From a virus, in the IMG/VR virus record IMGVR_UViG_3300046529_000243, positions 1-21,749 of that record: DNA of 21,749 nucleotides; one strand, 5' to 3'. The position numbers and the translations under genes were made by a program. Each line of letters begins with the position of its first letter. Position 1 is the stretch's first letter. This document shows, piece after piece, positions 1 through 6,414 of this stretch. The notes below the pieces were generated by a model. It had not been told where the DNA came from. It made no database searches and saw only the letters and a list, made by a program, of their open reading frames with translations.

Positions 1-1
1 T

Positions 2-115
2 CCAGGGTCAACTATGCCCCCAAGGCATAGAGAGGGCGGTAACCAGTCCTTGCTGACTGGCTACGTGGCCCTCCTTAATTCAATCTGGTGTCAGGCAACT
101 TACAGGCATGTCTAA
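2..115 (+). CDS. Possible 3' end of an upstream gene (partial)
   Basis: This reading frame is open from the window edge to TAA at 113-115. It overlaps the small terminase start by 8 bases, the kind of junction seen throughout this operon. From an internal ATG at 14 it would give 33 residues ending in WCQATYRHV. I recognise no family. The stretch also holds two strong hairpins, so its base pattern may reflect RNA structure and not coding. A second frame ends at TAG 28-30 and is an alternative end for the upstream gene. Low confidence. Confidence 0.25.
   Translation, partial: PGSTMPPRHREGGNQSLLTGYVALLNSIWCQATYRHV
12..73 (+). other. Double-hairpin element upstream of the terminase
   Basis: Two hairpins are visible. 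The first has a perfect 7-bp stem, CTATGCC (12-18) with GGCATAG (24-30), and a 5-base loop. The second has GAGGGC (32-37) with GCCCTC (68-73), then GTA (39-41) with TAC (62-64), then CCAGTC (43-48) with GACTGG (55-60) around a 6-base loop. CCAG (2-5) and CTGG (85-88) could close both into a three-way junction. No U-run follows the second stem directly, so a standard intrinsic terminator is unlikely. A leader RNA controlling the terminase gene, or a DNA site bound by the packaging enzyme, are both possible. Confidence 0.45.
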
Positions 116-443
116 AGGCAATAGAGGTAACCCCAATCCCCTTCCTCCGCCCATAAGCGGCCAATGGAAGCCCGGCCAATCGGGCAACCCAGCAGGCGGG
201 CGCAAGCACAAAGCCTTCAGGCTGGCTCTAGAGCGCAATCTAGCGATACTGGGTGGTGGGGATCCCGATATCACCATGGACAAGATAGCGGTCGCTCATC
301 TCACCCGGTGCACGGAGGGCGACATGGGGGCCATCAAGGAATTGGCCGACAGGTTGGACGGCAAGGTACCGCAATCCATTGGCGGTACCGACGAGCTTCC
401 GGGCATTAAGGGATTTGCGTGGATCGACACGAAGACGGAATAG
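108..443 (+). CDS. terS: Terminase small subunit, DUF5681-like
   Basis: This is probably the DNA-recognition subunit of the packaging motor, which binds viral DNA and loads the large subunit. The N-terminus has the W-K-P-G-Q-S-G-N-P motif (about residues 20-28) followed by a basic G-G-R-K-H-K stretch, as in DUF5681 proteins. The C-terminal half contains the G-D-M-G-A-I-K-E-L-A-D-R-L-D-G-K pattern common in phage small terminases. At 111 residues it is short. The next gene, overlapping by 25 bases, is the large terminase, which supports the role. No other ATG in this frame lies upstream before a stop at 54-56; the ribosome site is weak. Family assignment is from pattern recognition. Confidence 0.8.
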   Translation: MSKGNRGNPNPLPPPISGQWKPGQSGNPAGGRKHKAFRLALERNLAILGGGDPDITMDKIAVAHLTRCTEGDMGAIKELADRLDGKVPQSIGGTDELPGIKGFAWIDTKTE

Positions 444-1756
444 TTCGCATCAATTATGAACCGCGATCCTATTTCCTTCCGTTTCATGCTCGTACAGAAC
501 GATTCGCTTGTGTTATTGCTCACCGACGAGCAGGCAAAACGGTTGCGTGCATTCATGATCTGCAACGGGCTGCCATCCGGAATACGCTTACGCGCCCTCG
601 ATACGCTTACATCGCACCGACATACAGCCAAGCCAAGACAGCAGCCTTTGACTACTTGATGGACGCTGCGGCGCCGATCATGCCCTATGGGGCGACAGTC
701 AACAAATCAGAACTGAGGGCCGACTACCCGAATGGGTCACAAATCAGACTGTTCGGGGCTGATAATCACGACTCCTTGCGCGGTGTGCGACTCGATGGCG
801 TTGTGTTTGATGAGTTCGCTGACGTTAATCCTCGAACATGGGATGCGGTCATCCGACCGGCTCTCAGTGACCGCCAGGGGGGAGCAGTATTTATTGGAAC
901 ACCTCGAGGCCATGATGGATTCTACCGACTGTGGTGTGACGCTCAGTCTAACCCAGAATGGTTTACTGCTTGCCTCAAAGCCTCAGAGTACGTCCCCGAC
1001 AACGCCAAGTACAGCTTAGAGGAATGCCGCGCTAAGGGGTTGTTGCATCCCATCGAGCTTGAGAACGCTCGCAAGTCGATGCCGACCGAACTCTATGAAC
1101 AGGAATATGAGTGTGACTTTGAGGCCGCCATCGTTGGGGCCTATTACGGCACCTACATGGCGGACGCAGCCAAGGACGGACGTATTACTCAAGTCCCCTA
1201 CGATCCGGCTTTCCAGGTCTATACCGCATGGGACATTGGCGGGGACAGAGATGCAACGGCCATCTGGTTCTGGCAGTCCATCGGTCGACAAATCTGCCTC
1301 ATTGACTATTATGAAGCTGTGGGGTCGGATTCTGGGCCGCACGTCAAAGTGCTACTCGGTAAACCGTATAGCTACGCGCAACATTTTATACCACATGACG
1401 CAGGCCCTAACCGTATTGGCATTGATCAGTCTTATTCTGATTTTCTCCGCAACCATGGTCTTCGGGATATTACTGTCCTGCCTGTTGGCATACGCGAACA
1501 CGGCATTAACGCGGCTCGGCTGCTTTTGCCGCGATGTGTATTTGATGCTCAAAACTGCGCTGACGGCATCGAGTCGCTGAAGATGTACCGGGCGAAGTAC
1601 GATGAGAAGCTCAAGACCCTTAGCGCAAGTCCTGTCCACGATTGGGCTTCTCATGGTGCCGACGCTTTTCGTTATTTGGCTGTTGCTCTTGATAGGCATG
1701 TGAGTTCGCCGGACTTTAATCGCAAGCTGGTGTATCCTAACCTTGGTGTTGCATAA
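419..1756 (+). CDS. terL: Terminase large subunit (ATPase and nuclease)
   Basis: This is the motor that translocates DNA into the procapsid through the portal and cuts it at the end of packaging. The ATPase domain shows a Walker A motif, A-H-R-R-A-G-K-T (residues 34-41), a Walker B strand ending V-V-F-D-E-F (128-133, D131/E132) and a coupling-type segment, F-I-G-T-P-R-G (158-164). The C-terminal RNase H-like nuclease has A-W-D-I-G-G-D (270-276), L-I-D-Y-Y (294-298) and H-D-W-A-S-H-G-A-D-A (407-416), giving candidate metal ligands D272, D296, D408 and D415. The length of 445 is normal for compact phage terminases. The start is GTG at 419, inside the small-subunit gene, so translation is probably coupled. 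The product is complete. Confidence 0.95.
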   Translation: MDRHEDGIVRINYEPRSYFLPFHARTERFACVIAHRRAGKTVACIHDLQRAAIRNTLTRPRYAYIAPTYSQAKTAAFDYLMDAAAPIMPYGATVNKSELRADYPNGSQIRLFGADNHDSLRGVRLDGVVFDEFADVNPRTWDAVIRPALSDRQGGAVFIGTPRGHDGFYRLWCDAQSNPEWFTACLKASEYVPDNAKYSLEECRAKGLLHPIELENARKSMPTELYEQEYECDFEAAIVGAYYGTYMADAAKDGRITQVPYDPAFQVYTAWDIGGDRDATAIWFWQSIGRQICLIDYYEAVGSDSGPHVKVLLGKPYSYAQHFIPHDAGPNRIGIDQSYSDFLRNHGLRDITVLPVGIREHGINAARLLLPRCVFDAQNCADGIESLKMYRAKYDEKLKTLSASPVHDWASHGADAFRYLAVALDRHVSSPDFNRKLVYPNLGVA

Positions 1757-1881
1757 TATACGTTGGTGGCAGTATCGTTGGTGGGACTTCTTCCACGAAA
1801 TTGGCTGCCGTAAGTGCGGCGGGTGCCTCTGGCATAGTCGGCGGTGTCCGTGGAGCTGAGATGTTCTTAGGAGCGGCTTAA
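1753..1881 (+). CDS. Candidate Gly-rich mini-protein with ATA start
   Basis: This frame (42 residues if read from ATA at 1753) fills the gap between the large terminase stop and the next mini-gene. The peptide is rich in small residues with GxxxG-like spacing (Y-V-G-G-S-I-V-G-G, later S-G-I-V-G-G-V-R-G) and looks like a glycine-zipper membrane or assembly peptide. Its TAA (1879-1881) is one base before the next ATG, matching the spacing of true genes here. No ATG, GTG or TTG is in frame near the beginning; only ATA codons occur (1753, 1756) behind a weak GGTG. It could be a gene with a rare start, a decayed gene, or non-coding. Confidence 0.3.
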   Translation: MIYVGGSIVGGTSSTKLAAVSAAGASGIVGGVRGAEMFLGAA

Positions 1882-1882
1882 G

Positions 1883-1984
1883 ATGTCCTATGAGCTGATG
1901 GCATTGTTAATTTTGCTTGCGCTTCCGGTTGTGAGCGCTATTGGGCTGGTGGCGTTTGTGTGGCATGGCGAGAAATGTTCCTAG
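1883..1984 (+). CDS. 33-residue single-pass membrane peptide
   Basis: A good ribosome site, AGGAG at 1869-1873, sits nine bases before ATG 1883. After M-S-Y-E, residues 5-27 are an unbroken hydrophobic run (Leu, Ala, Val, Ile, Phe) able to cross a membrane once; a short tail H-G-E-K-C-S follows. The gene ends within the start of the next one. The length is too small to assign a family. Small membrane peptides in phages include holins and inhibitors of host functions, but holins normally sit with a lysin, and none is seen here. Only membrane insertion is supported. The start is secure because of the strong ribosome site. Confidence 0.7.
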   Translation: MSYELMALLILLALPVVSAIGLVAFVWHGEKCS

Positions 1985-2238
1985 AGGAAAAGCGCCACGG
2001 TGAGCCGCAGCTTGGAGTCGCCAGCTTTACGGCCTTTGTGGCGACCAAAAACCCAGATGAGGTATATTACTGGGAGAGCCGCGAGACATGCGCATGCGCT
2101 CAATACGCCCACAGCATCGGCAAGTTTGAAGACTGGGTGCAACCGCGGACAGAAGAAGATTACCAGATGTGGGAGCGGCTTAATAAGCTGGCAAGAGGGT
2201 CCATGACATTCGGTCAATTGGCAGAGAAGCTCAAATGA
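1960..2238 (+). CDS. Hypothetical protein, 92 aa (or 88 aa)
   Basis: This is a soluble, mixed-composition protein with many acidic and aromatic residues (V-Y-Y-W-E-S near 40 and a C-A-C-A-Q segment near 50). I do not recognise it. Two starts are possible: GTG at 1960, or ATG at 1975 giving 88 residues. Neither has a strong ribosome site, and both lie inside the preceding membrane-peptide gene. The 3' end overlaps the next ATG as ATGA, so the frame is almost certainly real and translated within the operon. Location between terminase and portal gives no functional hint. Confidence 0.75.
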   Translation: MAWREMFLEEKRHGEPQLGVASFTAFVATKNPDEVYYWESRETCACAQYAHSIGKFEDWVQPRTEEDYQMWERLNKLARGSMTFGQLAEKLK

Positions 2239-2516
2239 ATGACGGTCGGCCAGGCTGGCATCCCGATCCGGTGATGCATGACATGCGGATGGTGGGCAAT
2301 ATTGTGGGCGGGGTAGCCATGGCAGCTGCAGTCCAGCAGCAGGCCCAAGCCGCCTATCAGACCCAAGTTGCGATGGCCCAAGCAGCCCAAGCAGCCCAAA
2401 CGCCTATCATTTATGCTGCGCAAGCCGACTTGTATGCACTCAATGCCAAGATTGCTGCTCTCACGGTGGCCGTCGAGCGCTTGCAGGCGCAGCTCGGCCA
2501 ACCTGTAACAGTCTAG
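2235..2516 (+). CDS. Ala/Gln-rich helical hypothetical protein
   Basis: This 93-residue protein starts at the ATGA overlap with the preceding gene and stops immediately before the next ATG. It begins with a G-W-H-P-D-P segment, then a small-residue hydrophobic patch (V-G-N-I-V-G-G-V-A-M-A), then a long helix rich in Ala and Gln (about 30-58), and ends with a leucine/valine heptad-like helix (A-L-T-V-A-V-E-R-L-Q-A-Q-L). A short coiled coil is likely, possibly with weak membrane contact. Part of the Ala-Gln run is coded by a 9-bp tandem repeat. No family is recognised. Confidence 0.75.
   Translation: MNDGRPGWHPDPVMHDMRMVGNIVGGVAMAAAVQQQAQAAYQTQVAMAQAAQAAQTPIIYAAQADLYALNAKIAALTVAVERLQAQLGQPVTV
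2376..2400 (+). repeat. 9-bp tandem repeat, about 2.8 copies
   Basis: GCCCAAGCA occurs at 2376-2384 and 2385-2393, followed by a partial copy to 2400. It lies in frame in the Ala/Gln-rich gene and encodes repeated A-Q-A units. Slippage here would change protein length by three residues without a frameshift. Confidence 0.8.
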
Positions 2517-3143
2517 ATGCCGCGACCCATTCTCCTCATCCGCCATGGCTGCACGGCCTTAAACAAAAACGACAGCTCGGCCGATAAGATTAGAGGATGG
2601 AAAGACGTTCCGCTGAATGAGATAGGACGTAAAGAGGCCGATAAGCTCGGTGAGCGCCTCAAAGGCAATGGCCCCGATTATCTGGTGTCCTCCGATCTCA
2701 TTCGGGCTAAGGAAACCGCGGTTATTATCTCCAAGGTCTCAGGCATTCCCTTGGAACTTGTCACCAAGTCCTTCAGACCGTGGGATGTAGGAAAATATGC
2801 CGGCACCTCGAGCCAGGAGAGCGTCCCCATTCTGGCCGAAATGGCCGAGAAGCAACCCGACAAGAGGGTTCCGGGCGGGGAGTCGTTCAATACATTCAAG
2901 AGCCGCCTGTTTGGCGGGCTTTACAATCTCTTACGCGCCAATAACGAAATACCGGGGATTGTGACGCATCACAGGGTCGAGCGCCTATTGAAGGCATGGC
3001 AAGCGGCTGGCTACCCTAAAAATGGTGATATCGACCCGCGGGTGTTTGCCCAGAAGGGCGAGGCCCCGGGTCATCTCGAGGTCTTTGGCGTTCCGGTCGA
3101 GCGCATACCGCATGATGCCTTTTCTGATTATGGCTGGGCCTAA
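2517..3143 (+). CDS. Histidine phosphatase (phosphoglycerate mutase-like)
   Basis: The family transfers phosphate through a phospho-histidine intermediate, and members act on sugars, nucleotides or proteins. The signature is clear: L-I-R-H-G-C-T at residues 7-13 with nucleophile H10, S-S-D-L-I-R-A-K-E-T-A at 58-68 containing the second arginine (R63), G-G-E-S at 120-123, and the second catalytic histidine in G-I-V-T-H-H (H151). At 208 residues it is a normal single-domain member with all core residues, so it is probably active. It follows the preceding stop directly and overlaps the next gene as TAATG. A metabolic or regulatory enzyme in a head operon is unusual; the substrate cannot be read from the sequence. 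A role in nucleotide or phosphoprotein turnover is only inference. Confidence 0.9.
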   Translation: MPRPILLIRHGCTALNKNDSSADKIRGWKDVPLNEIGRKEADKLGERLKGNGPDYLVSSDLIRAKETAVIISKVSGIPLELVTKSFRPWDVGKYAGTSSQESVPILAEMAEKQPDKRVPGGESFNTFKSRLFGGLYNLLRANNEIPGIVTHHRVERLLKAWQAAGYPKNGDIDPRVFAQKGEAPGHLEVFGVPVERIPHDAFSDYGWA

Positions 3144-3310
3144 TGCTGGGCCTTAAGACCAAGGCCAGCAAGGACGAGGCGTCCTATTGTAAGGGCTCGC
3201 CAGGGCGGCATTGCTCGATCTGCGTCATGTTTATTAAACCCGATTCTTGTAGCGCCGTTGCTGGCAAGATATCACCGTCCGCAGTTTGCGATTATTTCAG
3301 GCGTAAATGA
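3143..3310 (+). CDS. HiPIP-like four-cysteine mini-protein, 55 aa
   Basis: This small gene runs from ATG 3143 (TAATG overlap with the phosphatase) to TGA 3308-3310 (ATGA overlap with the next gene). The product has C16 plus a cluster C24-x2-C27-x8-C36-x12-C49, with H-C-S-I-C-V-M-F-I, then C-S-A-V-A-G-K-I-S-P, and an end of V-C-D-Y-F. High-potential iron-sulfur proteins bind one 4Fe-4S cube with C-x2-C, a third Cys, a V-x-G-x-I-x-P-like turn and a final Cys followed by aromatics, and the pattern here matches in order though the second spacer is shorter. No signal peptide is seen, unlike exported HiPIPs. A zinc-binding knuckle is the main alternative. Confidence 0.85.
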   Translation: MLGLKTKASKDEASYCKGSPGRHCSICVMFIKPDSCSAVAGKISPSAVCDYFRRK

Positions 3311-3786
3311 TAGACGTATTCATTCTCCTTGGCGGTCTGTTCGGCGGTCAGGGGGAACAGCTCGTCAATGTCGGCATGGGGGCGCTGGCTTTAGAACTCG
3401 AGCGCTTACCGGGGGTGAAAGTCACTCAATACCCTTGGCGCGATTACGAGCGTGTTGCTGTTGACCACTCTCACGGCAAGCTCGTGGTGATTGGCTATAG
3501 CGGAGGAGGCTCACGAGCCACTTGGCTGGCGGACGGGGAGCTGATTATCATTGATTTAATGGTTTTATATGACCCGAGTCCGAGCTGGCAGATGAAGCCG
3601 GTCAAGGACAACGTTAAGCGGGCGATTTGCTATCATAATACAAATCCGATGTTTGGCAGGCTGGGCGGCGGCCTCTTGCGCGGCCCTCATGTTGAAGTCG
3701 TTGATATTGCCGAGTTTCATTTAGACGTTGAGAAAGACCTCGCCTTACATGCGCACACCATCGCCGCGGTGAAAGAGCTTTTATAA
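3307..3786 (+). CDS. Alpha/beta-hydrolase-like protein
   Basis: This 159-residue protein begins with a hydrophobic strand (D-V-F-I-L-L-G-G-L-F-G-G) resembling the first strand and oxyanion loop of small alpha/beta hydrolases. K-L-V-V-I-G-Y-S-G-G-G at 58-68 is a nucleophile elbow (G-x-S-x-G) with S65 as nucleophile. L-Y-D-P-S (87-91) may supply the acid D89, and H138, H148 or H150 could be the catalytic histidine. It is shorter than typical hydrolases, so a minimal fold is implied. It overlaps the HiPIP-like gene by four bases and stops immediately before the portal gene. Esterase or lipase activity on the cell envelope or a particle component is possible; the substrate is unknown. Confidence 0.75.
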   Translation: MIDVFILLGGLFGGQGEQLVNVGMGALALELERLPGVKVTQYPWRDYERVAVDHSHGKLVVIGYSGGGSRATWLADGELIIIDLMVLYDPSPSWQMKPVKDNVKRAICYHNTNPMFGRLGGGLLRGPHVEVVDIAEFHLDVEKDLALHAHTIAAVKELL

Positions 3787-6414
3787 ATGGCATCACCCAC
3801 TTACGCTGCAGAGCCTCGTCCTAGCCGACGAATGAGCCGCAGCGAACTGAAGACATTGCTGGATTCCGAGAAGATAAGCGCCCTCGCCGCCATCCGGGCA
3901 TCCGTCCTAAGCTCGCAGCGCGACGATGCGCTGATGTACTACAACAACGACATGAGCAAGGACATGCCGGCGGCGGACGGCCATTCAAGTGCCGTCAGTT
4001 CGGACGTATCGGACACCATTGAAGGCTTGATGCCTTCGCTGATGGAAATCTTTACCGGCTCCGAGGAAGTTGTTAAATTCAATCCGCAGGGGCCGGAGGA
4101 CGTTCAAGCCGCTGAGCAGGAAACCGACTATATCAATCATGTTCTAATGAATCAGAACCCCGGCTTTCTGATTCTGTATAGCTTCATCAAAGACGCGCTC
4201 TTATCCAAGGTTGGCGTGGTCAAGGTTTGGTGGGAGGAACGTGAAGAGGAAGAGCAGGAAACCTACTACAATCTCACCGATGACCAGTTTGCCTTATTGG
4301 CGGCCGATCAGGATGTTGAGATCGTTGCCCATTCAGCCCACCAAGGGGAATCCGAGGGGGATGAACTCAGAGATAGTTCGCTCGGGGATACAGAGGATGC
4401 GCCTGGTCAATTGCCTCAGACTCGTGCGGCGATTGGCCAAGGAGAATCGAACAATGGCTCCTGGCAACCGCGAGGCGGTCAAACCATAAACCGTAGCGCC
4501 CCGCCAGGGGCTTTGCCGGCGCCTTCAGGACCTCCGGGAATAGGCGCGCCGGCCGCAGGCATGGCTGGCCCGGCACCCACCCTGCACGATGTCAAGGTCA
4601 AGCGCAGCAAGAAGTATGCCGAAGCCAAAGTGCTTGGTGTCCCGCCGGAAGAGTTCGGCATTGAGAAAACTGCCCGCTCCATTCGGAGTTGCAATTATTG
4701 CTTTCATCGCATAACACAGATTACCCAAGGTGAGCTTATTCGGCAGGGCTATGACCGCGATATCGTTGAATCGCTCCCCACCTATCTCTCCATCACGAAC
4801 CCGGAAGAGATCAACCGAGACACAGTTGCGGAACATCTTGACGTTGGAGAAGAGCATAACCCGGCTTCTAGACGAATTGCTATCATCGAACACTACGTCC
4901 GAATGGACTATGAAGGAACGGGAGTTGCTAAACTCTATAAGGTTACTACGGGTGACGAACAGGGGGTCTTACTAACCAAGAACGGCGGCGAACTCGATAT
5001 GGAGGAGTTCGACCAGATCCCATTTGCCGCCATGACGCCGGTGATTATTACCCACCGGTTCTTTGGTCGCTCCTTGGCCGATTTGGTCATGGAGATTCAA
5101 CGTATTAAAACGGCCCTATTGCGGGCCTATCTCGATAACAAGTATCTTGCCAACAATCCACGCACTGAGGTTGCCGAGAGCCACGCCTCGGTCAACACTT
5201 TAGATGACCTATTAATCAGCCGCCAGGGCGGAATTGTACGTACTAAGCAGCCTGGCGGCCTTAACGTTATTGAAGTCCCAGACATCGGGCAGAACATCTT
5301 TCCGGCCTTGGAATATTTCGACCAGGTGCGGGAAGTCCGTACCGGTGTCACCCGCCAAGGGCAGGGCATTGACGCCGATGCGTTACAGAACCAGACGGCG
5401 ACCGCTGTCAATCAGATGTACTCGGCCACTCAGGCCCGCATGAAGCTGATTGCGCGTATCTTTGCCGAGACAGGTATTAAAGACCTTTCCCTGTTGCTGC
5501 ACGGCATTGTGCGAAAGCACGGCCAGCAGGCTCAGACCGTCAGATTGCGCAATCAGTGGGTTCAAGTTGACCCGCGGGAGTGGAAAAAGCGCAACGATAT
5601 GACGGTGGAAGTGGGGCTTGGCACCGGCGGCAAGGCCGAGCAGATGCAGATGATCAACCTGATCATCGCCATGCAAGAGAAGGCCTTGATGGGCGGCCTG
5701 ACGAATATCGTCACCCCCACGAATCTCTACAATTCGGCCAAGGTGCTAACACGCATTAGCGGTCATAAGGACACAGACGCCTTCTTTACCGACCCGAGCA
5801 CGCAGCCGCCTCCGCAAGCGCAGCCCGATCCCAAACTACAAATCGAGATGATCAAGGCGCAGAGTGCGGCGCAGTTACAGCAGCAAAAGCAGCAGACCGA
5901 AGCGGTCCACGAGGCCGCCAAACTACAGGCCGACGCCGCTCTTGAGCAGCAGAAGTTCGAGCATCAAAAAGAACTCGACATGCTTGAGATGCATATGAAG
6001 CGCGAAGAGCACGGCCACAAGATGCAGCTTGCTACCCATCAAGCCAAGCTTGCCGAAGTCCAGGCTGGAACGCAGATTGCGCTCGCCGGACACCAAGTCG
6101 AACAGGACAAGCACAAGGCCGAGACCGAGAAGGCCAAGGCTTCGCAGCCCAAGGAATCCAGTGGCGGCACAATGGTATTCGCCGGCGACAAGGGCGCCGA
6201 GTCAGTCAGTAAGGGTTTTGGCGGTCTAACCGACAGCCTAGGCGGGGGTATTAAGCAGCTTGGCGACCACATGACCAAGATGCACGAACAAACCATGCAG
6301 GCGCACAAGCAGACGGCTGATGCTATCGGCCACATGCTTAAGCACGCCTCCGCCCCGCGCAAGATTGTTCGCGGCAAGGACGGCAAGATTAGTCATGTGG
6401 AGACTTCTCACTAA
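3787..6414 (+). CDS. Portal protein with linker insert and coiled-coil tail
   Basis: The portal is a dodecameric ring at one capsid vertex through which DNA is packaged and ejected. The N-terminal 180 residues (Y-Y-N-N-D near 51, then S-S-A-V-S-S-D-V-S-D-T-I-E and L-M-P-S-L-M near 81) are typical of podovirus portals. Residues about 183-265 are a Gly/Pro/Ser/Gln-rich low-complexity insert between two parts of the wing domain. The core resumes at H-D-V-K-V-K-R and includes the R-R-I-A-I-I-E-H-Y segment and a Q-N-Q-T-A-T-A-V-N-Q stretch. Residues about 675-790 form a long Gln/Lys/Glu-rich helix, probably a coiled-coil barrel or tail projecting into the capsid. At 875 residues it is longer than many portals, mainly because of these two additions. 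The start is ATG directly after the preceding TAA. Confidence 0.92.
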   Translation: MASPTYAAEPRPSRRMSRSELKTLLDSEKISALAAIRASVLSSQRDDALMYYNNDMSKDMPAADGHSSAVSSDVSDTIEGLMPSLMEIFTGSEEVVKFNPQGPEDVQAAEQETDYINHVLMNQNPGFLILYSFIKDALLSKVGVVKVWWEEREEEEQETYYNLTDDQFALLAADQDVEIVAHSAHQGESEGDELRDSSLGDTEDAPGQLPQTRAAIGQGESNNGSWQPRGGQTINRSAPPGALPAPSGPPGIGAPAAGMAGPAPTLHDVKVKRSKKYAEAKVLGVPPEEFGIEKTARSIRSCNYCFHRITQITQGELIRQGYDRDIVESLPTYLSITNPEEINRDTVAEHLDVGEEHNPASRRIAIIEHYVRMDYEGTGVAKLYKVTTGDEQGVLLTKNGGELDMEEFDQIPFAAMTPVIITHRFFGRSLADLVMEIQRIKTALLRAYLDNKYLANNPRTEVAESHASVNTLDDLLISRQGGIVRTKQPGGLNVIEVPDIGQNIFPALEYFDQVREVRTGVTRQGQGIDADALQNQTATAVNQMYSATQARMKLIARIFAETGIKDLSLLLHGIVRKHGQQAQTVRLRNQWVQVDPREWKKRNDMTVEVGLGTGGKAEQMQMINLIIAMQEKALMGGLTNIVTPTNLYNSAKVLTRISGHKDTDAFFTDPSTQPPPQAQPDPKLQIEMIKAQSAAQLQQQKQQTEAVHEAAKLQADAALEQQKFEHQKELDMLEMHMKREEHGHKMQLATHQAKLAEVQAGTQIALAGHQVEQDKHKAETEKAKASQPKESSGGTMVFAGDKGAESVSKGFGGLTDSLGGGIKQLGDHMTKMHEQTMQAHKQTADAIGHMLKHASAPRKIVRGKDGKISHVETSH

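Noticed and set aside
12-73. tRNA interpretation of the leader hairpins
   Set aside because: No T-arm consensus, no anticodon arm of 5 bp with a 7-base loop, and no CCA-compatible acceptor stem.
456-659. Second + strand frame starting at ATG 456
   Set aside because: It lies inside the large terminase in another frame; the ATPase motifs are in the terminase frame.
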